From Zymoseptoria tritici IPO323 (taxonomy: Eukaryota; Ascomycota; Dothideomycetes; Mycosphaerellales; Mycosphaerellaceae): 64,000 nt of DNA. A program made the translations under genes and the position numbers. Each line of letters opens with the position of its first letter. Position 1 is the first letter of the stretch. The stretch covers positions 124,001 through 188,000 of the forward strand of contig NC_018209.1 of assembly GCF_000219625.1 (NCBI RefSeq). The letters are read 5' to 3'. This document shows, in pieces, positions 51,928 to 64,000 of this stretch. The notes under the pieces were generated by a model. It was not told where the DNA came from. It saw only the letters and a program-made list of their open reading frames with translations, and ran no database searches.

Positions 51928-52544
51928 GGCTAGTGGATAAGGTGGTCTGTCTCAACTCGAGATGTAGGGAATGGGACAAGAGTGTGGTGTGTCTTGGAAA
52001 GTCACTGATGTCTGAAGGGAATGAAGTTTTGCGGAGCTCCAATCCGAGCCTTGGGCAATTCCGCTCAAGTCGTGCGCCCGTGGTTTAGCCGACAAGCTTC
52101 TCTTGGCGGCTGCTCGGAAAGGCAGGAACGGACAGGACTTCACTCCGGTGGGTCATCAGATCGTGAAAGCCACGAGATCCCGTCGGATGGTCTGGAGTCT
52201 GGACAGGGTCTCGCGCTGCGACAAAAACAACGCATGTCCTGCGGGCGATAGCCAGGCATCGCTGTCGAGGACTCGAGATGTCTGCTTTGCTCGCTCTTGT
52301 TCGCGGACATACGCAAGCATCACCGCATCACCGTCATCCTCTCATAATCTTCTGCTCCGTCAAATCGTCTTTGATAAATATTGACACTACCGGTCCTTAG
52401 CACCGTACGTTGGACCTGCGAGAACTCTGTTTGACCGCCGGAGAGGTATTCTTCCATGACCTATCCGAACCTCGGATGAGACCTCTATTGGCAGTGCCGT
52501 AAACAAGAGGAAGTGCTCAGTGACACGAGTCGCGACCCGGCAAT
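51928..52544. other. Intergenic, divergent promoter (RPL12 / SulP transporter)
   Basis: Shared upstream region. I cannot name specific binding sites with confidence. No coding frame is supported. Confidence 0.55.
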
Positions 52545-55364
52545 ATGGCGTCCAATAATGGCCACTCTCCTCCGCCCTCGAGTCCGACCCGGGAAAGCAG
52601 TAGCAGGCCTGGAAGTGTCTCGAGCAACAGTGCAACCTCCTCGCGGCCCGGGCAGCAACAGCATCGTCCTTCACAGCCGTCTGGATTGCGACAATCACAT
52701 ATGCCTCCTCCATCGCCTGAAGAGTCTCGAATACGACCGAATTTCATGAATGGCGATCGACCGGAGAATGAGATAGAGACGGCAGCGACTGGGGCAGAAG
52801 GAATCATTGAAGAGCCACGGAACAGCGCTGATGCACGTACATCGTTATTGGAGAATTCTGGCGGCATCGCAAAAGGCACAGACAATGGCGGTCAGCCGTA
52901 CGTGTTCAGGCATCGTCCAGGATATCTTCAAAGCTACGGCAGCACAAACAGTACATACGCGCAAAGCGATGCGGGCAGCTTCGAGGCTCGACCGAACTTG
53001 GGCGACCGCTATCCCACCACGGACGACATGAATCGTGAAAGAGCAGGAATCGCGGAAAGCATTGCGGAATCAGTAACAGACGGTCTACTCGGCCCGTCGA
53101 AGAAGCGAGGGACCACATACTGGCTTGCGAGGAAAGCAGGTATCAGAAGCCAATGGATGATGTATGTATACAATCCAGGCCAGCATGCTGGACCAGGCTC
53201 TTGTTTGCCCACCCAATTCTGACCGTATCAACAGGTACGTCCATTATTACATCCCGATCACGAATTGGGCGCGACAGTACCGCTGGAGCTTCGTCAAGGG
53301 CGACTTCATCTCCGCCTTGACCATGTCAAGCTTCTACATCCCAATGGCACTGTCGTATGCCTCTAATCTCAGCCACATGCCACCGATCAACGGCCTTTAC
53401 GCATTTGTTTTCAACCCGTTCGTCTACGCCATTCTTGGGACATGTCCGCAAATGGTCGTCGGGCCCGAAGCTGCCGGATCCCTTCTCGTTGGTAGTGTTG
53501 TGTCAGAGGCTATCAAATCAGGCAAAGTCAGAGACGACGACGGCATGAAAGCCGCGCAGGTCGGCGGCATGGTGACAGGACTGGCAGGCGGAATCATCCT
53601 CCTCGCAGGCCTACTCCGGCTCGGGTTTCTCGACAGCGTGCTCTCCCGACCATTTCTCCGCGGCTTCATCAGCTCCATCGGTTTGGTCATCTTCGTGAAT
53701 CAACTCGTCCCGGAGATGGGTCTCGACAAGGTTGCGGAGCATTCGAGCAAGGCGCATGGCTCACCCCTTGACTCTCTAATATTCATGAGCGAGAATGGCG
53801 ACAAGATAAGCAAGATCACTTGTGCAGTCAGCTTCAGCGCTGTGGCTATCATTCTCGTTTGCAGGGAGCTGAAGAGAAGATTACAGCCGCTGCCCAAGCT
53901 TGGCTGGGTCGTGTACTTTCCCGATCGATTCATCATCGTGGTGCTGTCTGCGGTCTGCTGCTGGTTCTTCGAGTGGGACAAGAAAGGTCTTGACATTCTC
54001 GGCGATATCCGAGCACCCGCAGGTGTGCGCGTATTCGAGCCTCATGGCATCCTTGCAAAGGACAACTTCAAGCACGTCAACGATGCTTTCGAAACGGCTT
54101 TCATCATTGCTCTGCTTGGCTTCTTCGAAAGTTGTGTGGCAGCAAAGGCATTGGGCGGTGGGACTACAAAGACCGAGACTGTGCGGAAAACAAAGGAAGA
54201 CGGTACCGTGGAAGAGGTCGAGGAGGCGGATGGTATTCGCGGCATGACGGTGTCTTCTAACCGAGAGCTTGTCGCATTGGGTATTGCGAATTTGATTGGC
54301 GGCACATTCATGGCCATTCCAGCCTTCGGAGGGTACGGCAGAAGTAAGGTCAACGCGAGTACGGGCGGCAAGACACCTATGAGCAGCATTTTCTTGTCTC
54401 TCATCACGGTGATCTGCACGCTGTTTTTGCTGCCTTACTTCTACTACATCCCCGTAAGTCGATCGATACTTCGGAAACCACCAGTGTGCTAACAACATCC
54501 CAGAAAGGCGTCCTTTCGGCGATGATCACCGTCGTGTCCATATCACTACTGGAAGAAGCACCGCACGACATCAGATTTTTCTATAAAATCGGCGGCTATC
54601 CCGAGCTCTTCTTGATGCTCCTCATCTTTCTCACTACCTTCTTCTGGTCACTGCGCGGCGGCATCATTGTCGGCATAATCTTCTCCCTCATTCGACTTCT
54701 CAAACATGCTACCCGGCCCCGCATCCAAATCGTCGGCCGCATCCCTGGGACCCGGGACTTCGACAACGCCGAAGCGCTCGCGCAAGAGGGTCAAGTCGAA
54801 TTAGTTCCACACTGTCTGATTGTCAAGATCCCCGAACCGTTGACATTCGCCAATACCGGCTCGCTGAAGGACCGCTTGAAGCGTCTCGAAGACCACGGCA
54901 CAAACTATGCACACCCTGCCCTTCCCAGTGTGCGCGGGAGGGAGCACAACAAGAATGTCATCTTCGACATCCACGGCGTGACGTCCATGGACTTCGCAGC
55001 AACTCAAGTCCTCGTCGAGATTGTCAAGGACTACATCGACCGCGGCACCATGGTGTTCTTCTGCCGCGTGCCCAGCCGAAAAGGGAAAGTTTGGGAGCTA
55101 TTCAACAGATCTGGTATCGTGGATCTATGTGGTGGTGAGCATAACTTCTATCGCAATGTGGAGGCTGCGTTGCGGGCGACGGAGAAGACGAGCACGTTCT
55201 TCGATTATGCGAATCAGGTTGGTGGTGGGGCGGGTGTGTCGGACGATGATGCGAGTGGGACTGTCACGCAACAGGAAGGGAGTGCGTCGGGGAGTCCAGT
55301 ACCTGGCAGTTCGAAGGGACGAGATTACGGGAGTATTGAGGAGAGGACGACAGGTTCACGATAG
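52545..55364 (+). CDS. SulP-family anion (sulfate-type) transporter with STAS domain
   Basis: Exons 52545-53161, 53235-54453 and 54504-55364 (introns 73 and 50 nt), 898 aa. A long disordered Ser/Pro-rich N-terminus (about 200 residues) precedes the membrane domain, which starts VHYYIPITNWARQYRWSFVK. SulP hallmarks are present: GDFISALTMSSFYIPMALSY, SHMPPINGLYAFVFNPFVYA and the VVGPEAAGSLLVGS substrate-site region. Intron 2 lies within a membrane segment (LPYFYYIP|KGVLSAMITV). The STAS domain spans about residues 710-845, with NVIFDIHGVTSMDFAATQVL. A charged insert (KTETVRKTKEDGTVEEVEEA) sits in a loop. It most resembles the YPR003C-like/vacuolar branch rather than the high-affinity Sul1/Sul2 permeases, so the substrate could be sulfate or another anion. 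The product is an integral membrane protein. Confidence 0.9.
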
Positions 55365-55811
55365 CGAAATCGGGGTTGTGGTGGCATGTTTGGGTATTCT
55401 TACTGCGGCATTGATACGGCTGGTGACGATGTTACGGCGGGCGTGTGTTTGGCATGAGATATTCGGGCATTATATGAACTGCTTTCGAGCGTTCAGTTCG
55501 TGATATCTGTTGATCTTGCGAGAGAAAGTATTTAACGATTACCATTGGCATCTAGATGTCGAGGCCAAAGCACTACCAAAAGTCTAAACGTCATTCCTCC
55601 CGACACTTCATTTGAACAACGTTCAATTCCTCGACAACAACATCGTCCAACATCGTCCAATCAAGCACCGCCTCAAATGCCCGTCATCTCAATGCACAGA
55701 ATCCAAGATCGCAACTAGAGCCTCCCGGATTGTCACCTACAAGTGCTTCAGAAAACTTATACTTCATTCCCACAATCCCACATCTCCGCTGCTCAGCCAG
55801 CAAGGACAAAA
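55365..55811. other. Intergenic between SulP and monooxygenase genes
   Basis: Same-strand spacer, AT-richer towards 55600-55700, with CAACATCGTCCAA-type short direct repeats near 55636-55660. It should hold the promoter of the downstream gene. Confidence 0.5.
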
Positions 55812-57005
55812 ATGTCCCAACCCAAAATCATCATAATCGGCGCCGGAACCGCAGGTCTCGTTCTCGGCCGCTGCCTCCACCATCGCGGTATCCCAGCGAT
55901 CCTCCTCGAGAAGGCCAAAAACTCACCTCATCGCAACAACTATGGCATCACTCTACACGCTCAAACATACCGACCATTGCTCAAAGTCCTCGGCCTAGAC
56001 GAAACGAACTTCCGACGAAAAGTCGCGGTTGACTCTCCGGTTGGTGGGACCGGGAGGATCTCGAGGCACGATTCGGGAGAGGGAGATTTTCGTGCGAATC
56101 GAGGTCGGTTTGAGGGGTTGCTTGCTGAAGGGCTGGATGTGAGGTGGGAGAGCGAGGTGGAGGATGTCAAATTTGGAGGCCCAGAGGGAGTGACGGTTGG
56201 ACTGAAGGGTGGGGAGAAGCAGACTTCCAAAATTGTTGTGGGAGCCGATGGACCGCATTCGAGAGTCAGAGAGGCGGTGGTGAAAGGTGTGGAATTGAAG
56301 ATTCTGCCGTTTGCGACGTATAATGGCAAGCGAAGAATAAGTCCAGAAGAATTCGAGAAGACGTTTGCCGCGGCGATGGGAGACGGAAATACGCTTGAGC
56401 AAAGGGTTGGAGATGCTCTGCTTCAGATTTCGATCAGTGATCGGGATGAGAAGGAGGTCAGTTTGAGCTACACGTATTCACGGCCTCCGAGATCGAACAA
56501 GGGCGATGACAAACTCTATCGCCCCGAACGACCGAAGACTGGTGCGCGGGAATTGCCAGAGGAACTGTTTGTTGAGCTTGAGGGTTTGGCTGGGAAGCTG
56601 GAGGAGCCATTTCGATCGATCTTCGACGCCGATGCAGTGCGAAAGGACAGGCTCTTGAACTGGCTCATGCGATCACTACATCTGGATGTTGGACAACTTC
56701 GCGAAGCGGCAAAGGGCGGCGTAGTGCTCCTGGGAGATGCGGTACATGCTGAGCCCATATTGGGCGGAGAAGGTGAGTTACTCGAGAGTAAAAGGTGAAG
56801 TCTTGGAACAGCGCCGTGCTAACATGGAACAGGTGCCAATGTAGCAATTGAGGATGGTATGAGGCTGGCTGCACTGATCGCAGAAGATCGAGAAACAAGT
56901 CTTGAAAAGATTTACGATGCTCGGGGAAGAATTTGGGACAAGAGTGTTGGTGAAAGCGAAGCCAGAATTGCCGAGATGCATGGAACTGTAAAGTCCAGCC
57001 TGTAA
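55812..57005 (+). CDS. FAD-dependent monooxygenase (PHBH-fold)
   Basis: Two exons (55812-56772 and 56833-57005; 60-nt intron), 377 aa. The N-terminal Rossmann motif is KIIIIGAGTAGLVLGRCLHH (GxGxxG). The DG motif region is IVVGADGPHSRVREAVV. The GD motif is assembled across the intron: VVLLGDAVHAEPILGGE|GANVAIEDGMRLA. This order is typical of group A flavoprotein hydroxylases, which use NAD(P)H and O2 to oxidise aromatic or other small substrates. There are no neighbouring biosynthetic genes, so it is not evidently part of a secondary-metabolite cluster. It is shorter than many relatives (about 400-450 aa) but has all three motifs. Confidence 0.85.
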
Positions 57006-59061
57006 ACACGTGTAGTAATGGGAGAGGATGTCACTGAAATGACATTGCTCTATGGGAGCGACTGCTCAGTCTTCCTCTGGAATTCTCGACGAAGTCCAAA
57101 GAACGAGAAATATAGAATATCTTAGGGTTAGGGTTGGCGGAAAGCGAAAAGGATACAGCGACGAGGTGGAGCGCGCACAGTCTTTGCGAATGCACTCTTT
57201 CAAGCGGATGGCATACCTTACAGGTCTATCGACGATGTCATCACCTGCTCATCCATCCACCCGCTGTCCGTCGAAACATTGGGATGCACCTGTCTGCCTG
57301 AAAAGCCACATATATGCAGGCGTCCGGCACACAAGATCTGAGAGGGTGACGTTGAGGACGGAATCAAGCCAGTCGCACCTACCACGAGTGCAGACATAGT
57401 ACTCACACTTCGGTCTTCGTAAAGCGAAGGCGACGTACCTCGGGAGCGACTATGCATCAGTGAGCCTGAGATGCGCGGACTTTCAGACAGCCGCATAGAC
57501 TGACATCAACACTCAAATGCGAATTGAGGTCTTGATGAGCATACTCGTCCCGCTTGCGTCGACGACGGTGGCAGCCAGGTTGTATCCATCGTTCACGCAA
57601 CAATGCCAGTGAGATCCCAACTGGAGATGGTCGTGAATCGTGATGCAACGCATAGCCACTCGTGAGATGTCGGTGTCCAGTTCCGAAGTGGCACAGGATG
57701 CAAGCCACACTGCAACAGACTGTTTGCGAGGACCGCTTAAAGCTGCGTACCAAGGCTAGTTGCCTGCCAAGTGTCATGCGGAACACGAATCAACGTGCAG
57801 AGCCGTGCCGGAGGTGTATGGGCTGATGCATGATGCGTGCCGTGGGAGGTAGAGGAATATGTCAGAAAGCTGACGGCGGCGGTGTGAATAGGAAGAGCCG
57901 CGTACACGTAAAGCGGTCAGCGATCGTGCTAGACATGGGCCCTGGATATCGTTCTGGCAGCGGTGATGGGTCGATTGGATGTCTTGAGGCGGTGGACGGT
58001 GGTGGTGCAGAAGACCAGGGCGGAGCGGAATCCTTCGTCCTTGCTTCCCGTGGGCGGTGGCTTGAAAGTGGTGACACTTCCGCGAATCAGAGGTTTGGAC
58101 CCCAGTTTTGTATGCGCCGAACAAACGTGCTTGGGCGGTACAGTCGCAGACGGCCCGCAGCCCATGTCGGAGGAGCTGCAATCCGCACGTCGCGACCTGC
58201 AAATCACTGTCTGACTCTTGTCTTTGCTTCGTCCACGACATCTTCCCTCCTCTTGACAGAATGCCAGCGGATTGCTTTGCGTGCGTGGGGAGCTTCGATC
58301 GAGCTGGAATTCGACCGCCGCGACCTCCATACTGAACGACGACGTTGACTCTGCCGACCGACTTGCGCACGGATCGATGTCCTGAAAGTCTGAAAGAGCA
58401 GGATCGAAAGCAGCGGGAGCTGCAGAGCTGTGAGCTGCGGATAAGAGGATCCCACGGAAAAGACCTCAATCCGTCTCGAAACATACACATCGCATCGCAC
58501 ATCTGCGTGATTGCTCTGTACGCTGCCGTCCTCGAGCAGCCCGACCTCCGATCTCTGCGATAACACGACGGCGACCTGCGTGTAGTACACTGCTTTCCCG
58601 TCCGTGCCACCTCAATCCTGCACATCCCCCACGGCAAGATACTGCTCTACTGCACCTCGACACTTCGTCAGCCAGTACAACTGTTTGCCTGTTTGGTACA
58701 GCTTTTTGGGTATTGCTTCGGCTACGGACACCCGCTGCCAGACCACGCTCCGTGTGTTTGAGACGGCTAGCTACTGCTGGAACTCGTGTACTGCAGCAAA
58801 GCTTCGGGACATTTTGCAGGACTGCGCCAACGGCGCTGTGCGGACAATTGTTCAGCAGGCTGTCATACGAAAGGTTGTAAGGAACCATAGCCTGGCAGAT
58901 GATCCAGAGGAAAGAGGTTCAAGAGTCCGCGAGATGTCCAGCGTGGTCGGTACGAATCGCGGTCGCAAAGGTATAGGCACCTCTCCAATCTGGTGAGACC
59001 TGTGTCTGGATCGCTTTTTACTCGCAAGCAATCGACGGCGGATCTGCACACTTGCGTCACA
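57006..59061. other. Large intergenic stretch upstream of the O-GlcNAc transferase
   Basis: About 2 kb. A telomere-like motif lies at 57122-57136. Between 57774 and 58996 several overlapping frames on both strands stay open for 130-290 codons, but they lack domains and are rich in Arg, Ser and Cys (see findings). Part of this is probably the long 5'UTR of the OGT gene. Confidence 0.4.
57122..57136 (+). repeat. Short interstitial telomere-like motif (TTAGGG)2
   Basis: TTAGGGTTAGGG, the telomere repeat of most filamentous fungi, is followed by TTGG. A second, shorter match (GGGTTAGGGTTGG) is at about 46156-46168, just inside the 3' end of the RING E3 gene. Both are too short to be a chromosome end. 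Confidence 0.7.
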
Positions 59062-62000
59062 ATGAGCGTCGATGTTACGCCTCCTAACAGACATTCTTCG
59101 AGTGCGTTCTTGTCTGGCAAGCCCACGAGCTCTGCTTTGGGATACCCGGACGAATCCATGCCGTACCTCACGCAGCAGTACGCATTGCCCATTCACAGGG
59201 CCAATACCGTCAGAAGTGCTACAGATAGTGGAACTGTAGCACACCGGGCAGAGACCACGCTCCGTCGAAAAACTCCCAACGGCACGCTCAATGCCGGATT
59301 TGACGTCTCCACTGATCATCCATTCCCTCCGTTGAAGCACCAAGCTGTTCCTTTGAGCAATGGCATCACACCACGACTCGACCCTTCTCACGCATACAAT
59401 GGCAAGCGCACGTTTCTCGAGCATCAGTACCAACAACGACAGAACGTTGGCCTCACACCCTGGGATGGTCAACATGGGACTGATTGGCAGAACGATCCCT
59501 ATGGACAGCCAATGAACGCATTTCCAGCGGACTCTGTGTTGAGCCAAATGCCGGCGCAACATTACGGTATTCAACAGTACTATGGTCAGACTGTGCCAAG
59601 CGTGAGGCAGCCCTCTTTCCAGTATCTTGGGCCAACAGCATCAGGTGGCCAAGGCTCAGGTCCTTACGGTCCATACTGGCATGATGGGACCTTTGTTCCC
59701 TACAGACCAGCTGCCATTCGCGACCCTCGATTTTATCACCAGCACGTTCCCAACTTTACTGGCCAGCAGCTCCTCCCGCAGCTACCTCCTCCTCAGGGCA
59801 GTCTATGGGCACAGAACATTCCCATTCCCATACCCCAGACGACATCTCACCTCGGCCACTTTGCACCATCATTCACAGCTATCCCATCAGTACAGAAGCC
59901 AGGTCGTCCTGCAGCGAGCAACCCCACCCTAGGCTATGCTCTGCCTGGCGACCATCGATACGGCACAACATCCAGTGCACGAATGCTCGAACACTCGTAC
60001 GGTGCGGACCTTCGACAGCAACATTCGAGCATTGATCTCGAGTATGGCTCGGCCTCCCCCAACGGACAACAGCGTGAGAGAACCTTTTCCTGGGCCCTTC
60101 AGCAATATCGAGAACTACTTGCATACATACATCACACCAGACGTCAACAGCAGCAGAGTCGGCAGGCACAGGGACAGCAGCACGTCGCGCAGCGACCCAG
60201 CTTCTACCCTAAACCTCCGCAACCATCTCCCTCTGGCTCTTCCCTGCAGATCGGCAAGACGAGGACAGAACGTGCCGACGTGAAGAGAGATACCCTCCGC
60301 CCAACGAGCTTACACAGAGCCGATACCGCGCCGAGCTCCTACAATCAGGACGATCATACTAACAGACCACGTTCCTCATCCTTGTGGACTTCCTCCTCAT
60401 ACATGCGAGACGATGGCTCACATCGGCGATCGTCCCACGACCAGTCCTCGAATCCGGTACACGGATATCCATCTCTGGGCGAAGACAGTCGAGCTTTCCG
60501 ACAGCCAATTGGAACCTCCATCTCCACGATGCTCCCGCCGCTACCAGTCGATGACTCTCCGCCTGTTCGCGCCGCAACCGCGTTGACTCAGATGACAGCT
60601 CTTTGCTCGCGTACAGACTGGCAATGGATTGATGGAATGCATTTGGGAGGCTGCCTGGCATATGGACTAGGTCATTACGAGAAAGCACTGAAATGGTACG
60701 ACAAGGTGCTGGAGAGGGATCCGAAACATCTCGAGGCAACCTCCAATCTAGCCGCCACGCTGCTCGCTCTGGGCCAAAGGAAGGAGGCGGAGCAGAATTG
60801 GATGAAAGTCGTCAAATCTGCTCCTAATCATTTCGAGGCTGTTGAACATCTGGTGGGATTGTTGTGTCACGATCAGAGGAGCAAAGACGCAATCAAGGTC
60901 ATCGAGTACGTGGAGCGCTCGCTGCGACAAAGGAGAAATTCGGATCTCCTCAAAGCAGCCGAAAAACAGAGCGAATGCTCTTCATCGACGGCAAGCCGTT
61001 CACCGTGCATTTCTGAGCTGTCTGACAAAGGTGTTCATGACTTTGATGTGGATGGAGACGGGCATGTACTGGACCACCGTGACAGCAATGAGCCAGGGTT
61101 TGGGTCGAGTGGCTTCGCAATTCCCGGCTGCGACAACGGACGAATTCTGGCGTTGATACATGCCAAAGGGAACATGCTGTACGGACTCGGAGACAATCCT
61201 GGTGCCGCGACCGCCTTTGAGGACGCCGTGCTGATCGCGGCCGGGCGACGTTTCGAAGGGATACAAGGGCTGATCAAGAATATTCTCACCGTGGTGTCAC
61301 CGGCGTCCCGCCTGCAACATACACAGCAGCGAACGCCAACTCTATCCACAGACCCCGTTCTCCTCTCTCCCGAGCAGGCGTTGCAGACGTCCAAACTCTG
61401 CTTCCCACACGTTGGTGAGCTACCCGGCCTCCAACACGTCCTAGGAGGGCCACAAAGCCTTGCGCGGAAAGCTGTTGTGTCAACTACAAGCAACTCGCTG
61501 CTATCCTTGGCCAAGATCTTCCAGGACGGCTTGTCCAACGCGAGTCGGGCAGCCGGGCTCAGTCCACTTGCTCATGGCGTGCGTGACATTCTCGCGCTGT
61601 ACTACCTTTCGCTATCGCTGCAGCCCAGCCCCTCGACAGCCAACAATGTTGGCATTCTGCTTGCAAGCGTCCAGCAATCTGCGGCGCCGGTCGCTGCCAA
61701 CCACAGGGCTGAGATTCCCGGTGTCGTCCCAGGGAGTGGCATTGCGCTGGCACTGCAATACTATAACTACGGATTGCAGCTCGACCAGAATCATGCACAT
61801 CTCTACACCAATCTTGGAAGCCTGCTCAAGGACATTGGACAGCTCGATGCTGCCATCAATATGTACGAGCGTGCGGTGAAGTGTGACGGGAAGTTCGACA
61901 TTGCTCTCGCAAACCTTGCAAACGCCGTCAAAGACAAAGGCAGAATCAGCGATGCTATCGTCTACTACAAAAGAGCAGTAGAAGTCAATCCCGACTTTGC

Positions 62001-64000
62001 CGAAGCGGTATGTGGTCTTGCGAACGCATTGAACTCTGTCTGCAGCTGGCAATCACGAGGTGGCATAGCCGAGGATGGAGGCCGCCGAGATCGTTGGCAT
62101 GTTGACGCCAACGGCATGCTTCTGGACGCTCGACAGTCGGGCGCAACGAGCACAGGCTGGGTGAAGCGTGTGGTGGACATTGTTGAAAAGCAACTCAAAG
62201 AGGGCGAAAATTGGGGCGCTGGAACACTGTCGCCTCCTGTGCTGGAAGACATCCTGCAACAAATCACCGGGTCCGATGTTGCGAGCAAGGTAGATCTGCA
62301 AGAGCTAACCAAAAGGCTACGGAAGACTCTCGACGTATGGACAGGCCAGAAGTGGGAAGGCGGAAGATTGGTCAGGCTGATCGAACGCGCAACGAAACGC
62401 ATCTCCTGGCAAAGGTATCAAGACACTTATGTGCAGAAGCGACAAGGTCCATTGTCCAATTATAAGCGACCGCGATTGCCCAGCGCCCTCACGATACCCA
62501 CCGCACCGACCGTCCTTCCATTCCACACCTTCACTTGTCCGATGTCATCCAAGCAGATCCGACAAATCTCGCAGCGCAACGCGCTTCGCATATCCACGGC
62601 CACCTTGAAATCACCCTGGCTGCCATCACAAGTCTTTCCGCCGCCGAGGCCGCCGGCGCCTTGCTTGAGGGTTGGCTACGTGTCGTCTGACTTCAACAAC
62701 CATCCCCTCGCGCACTTGATGCAATCAGTGTTCGGTCTGCATGATCAGAAGCGTGTGGAGGCTATATGCTATGCGACCACAGCCAGCGACAACTCACCAC
62801 ATCGTCAGCAGATCCAAAACGAGGCTCCGGTCTTCCACGATGCGAGTTCTTGGTCGGCTGAGAGGCTTGTCAAACAAATTGTGCAGGACGGCTGCCATAT
62901 TTTGGTGAATCTCAACGGCTATACACGTGGTGCGCGCAACGAAGTCTTCGCAGCTCGTCCGGCTCCGATACAGATGTCCTTTATGGGATTTGCGGGAACA
63001 CTGGGCGCAGAGTGGTGCGACTATTTGTTGGCTGATGAGACCTCCGTTCCGCCAGACACGCTCCGACCTTGGCGCAGGAACGTTGATCTTGAAGACCAGC
63101 TTGTTGACGAGAACATGGGCGGTGATGATGACGATTGGGTGTACGGCGAGAACATCATCTACTGCCGCGACACATTCTTCTGCTGTGATCACAAGCAGAG
63201 TGCACCGGATGCGAATGACAGACGCCTGGGGTGGGACGAAGAGCAGAGACGAAGATGGCAGATGCGGAAAGAGCTCTTCCCACAACTGTCCGATGAAACG
63301 ATCATCTTTGGCAACTTCAATCAGCTCTACAAGGTGAGATGAGCCAGCGCACAAGCAAACCACGCCGCAGTCAACTGACCACGCACAGATCGATCCCACC
63401 ACTTTCCGCACATGGCTTCGCATTCTCGCTCGTGTGCCAAACTCCATCCTCTGGCTCCTCCGCTTCCCGGACCTAGGCGAATCCCATCTCCTCGCCACCG
63501 CTCGTCTTTGGGCCGGTTCGGAAGTCGCATCGCGAGTCATCTTCACTGACGTGGCGCCCAAGCACCTCCACATCTCGCGAGCGCGCGTATGTGACCTGGT
63601 CCTCGACACGGCGGAGTGCAATGCTCATACCACGGCCGCCGATGTGTTGTGGAGCGGCACGCCCTTGCTGACGTTGCCGAGGTATGCTTACAAAATGTGC
63701 AGTCGCATGGCGGCTAGTATTCTTCGAGGTGCTCTGCCGAAGAACGAAGAGGGCGACCAGGCTGCGGTGGAGTTGATTGCACACAACGAAGAGGACTACG
63801 AAGACAAAGCCGTTGCGTTGGGAAAGTCCATGTCTTATCCTCGGGAAAGCAAAGGTTTCGGGCAAGGACGACTCGTGGAGTTGAGAAAGATGTTGTTTCA
63901 TGCTCGTTGGAGCAGTGGACTGTTTGACACGAAGCGCTGGGTCAGAGATTTGGAGGATGCTTATGATGAGGCTTGGAGGAGATGGGTGGCGGGTGAGGGA
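59062..64000 (+). CDS. O-GlcNAc transferase (OGT, GT41), 3' end beyond window
   Basis: Exon 1 is 59062-63333 and exon 2 runs from 63389 off the right edge (55-nt intron); at least 1628 aa. It starts MSVDVTPPNRHSSSAFLSGK. The first about 520 residues are disordered, rich in Gln, Pro, His and Ser. TPR units occur at about 528-620 (GHYEKALKWYDKVLERDPKH) and 910-990 (LYTNLGSLLKDIGQLDAAIN, ALANLANAVKDKGRISDAIV). The GT41 catalytic region begins LRVGYVSSDFNNHPLAHLMQ (about 1201), which contains the His equivalent to the active-site His in NHP, and continues ILVNLNGYTRGARNEVFAAR and IQMSFMGFAGTLGAEWCDYL. The UDP-binding Lys motif is at NQLYK|IDPTTFRTWLRILARV across the intron. It should transfer GlcNAc to Ser/Thr of nuclear and cytosolic proteins. 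Family Pfam names: Glyco_transf_41 and TPR. Confidence 0.9.

Noticed and set aside
58852..59574. 240-codon minus-strand open frame
   Set aside because: Antisense to the 5' end of the OGT gene and its leader.
1..64000. Secondary-metabolite cluster, heterokaryon-incompatibility, CRISPR or transposon system
   Set aside because: No polyketide synthase, NRPS, terpene synthase, HET, NLR, transposase, integrase or reverse transcriptase sequence was seen. The lone monooxygenase and transporters are flanked by housekeeping genes.

Overview
This is nuclear DNA of a filamentous ascomycete (Pezizomycotina). A Dothideomycete is my best guess, but that is an inference. The evidence is intron-bearing genes with very short introns (mostly 50-75 nt, GTNNGT donors, CTAAC/CTGAC branch sites, CAG/TAG acceptors), fungal-only families (AreB-type GATA factor, OM14-type protein, Cdc3-class septin, Mch1-type transporter) and single-gene transcription units on both strands. 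There are no operons, prophage, CRISPR arrays or intact transposons. Most genes are housekeeping.

Layout, left to right. 1-3935(-): 3'-incomplete CPSF-A/MMS1_N beta-propeller protein. 5203-6711(+): membrane-anchored TBC Rab-GAP (Gyp8/TBC1D20 type). 7177-9468(-): type II PI 4-kinase (LSB6). 10346-12001(+): AreB/ASD4 GATA factor. 12481-13524(-): UCH37/UCHL5-type deubiquitinase. 14043-15267(+): OM14-like membrane protein carrying an LEA-like 11-residue repeat array. 16220-17936(+): Mch1-like MFS transporter. 18225-18470(-): small Cys-rich secreted protein. 19437-21133(-): septin Cdc3/AspB. 22044-23933(-): exocyst Exo70. 24605-27019(+): cPLA2-like phospholipase. 27476-29559(+): SWI3/RSC8 remodeller subunit. 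30120-33500(-): SNF2-RING helicase (Rad5/Rad16 type). 34512-34971(-): GFA-family zinc protein. 35924-37742(+): membrane-anchored UIM protein. 37859-38943(-): MAK32-like PfkB kinase. 39546-41412(+): cyclase-associated protein (CAP/Srv2). 41789-42913(-): secreted M43 metalloprotease. 44880-45785(-): orphan protein. 46137-47495(-): RNF126-like RING E3. 48502-48779(-): second small Cys-rich secreted protein. 49.8-50.9 kb: degenerate repeat-rich gene desert. 51294-51927(-): ribosomal protein L12. 52545-55364(+): SulP/STAS anion transporter. 55812-57005(+): FAD monooxygenase. 59062 to the right edge(+): O-GlcNAc transferase, 3'-incomplete.

Several genes share cellular themes without being a cluster: membrane traffic and polarity (TBC GAP, PI4K, septin, Exo70, CAP), ubiquitin signalling (UCH, RING E3, UIM protein, SNF2-RING) and chromatin/DNA repair. 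Adjacent genes often share divergent promoters (13.5-14.0, 23.9-24.6, 35.0-35.9, 38.9-39.5 and 51.9-52.5 kb) or converge tightly (116 nt between stop codons at 37742/37859).

The most interesting signals are about gene structure. (1) The OM14-like gene appears to need a 2-nt micro-exon between two 53-nt introns. (2) The CAP gene encodes two alternative N-termini; intron 1 contains a second, in-frame version of the conserved first-exon motif. (3) The M43 protease has its zinc site split by a 228-nt, stop-free, in-frame intron. All splice sites were placed by eye and need transcript evidence.
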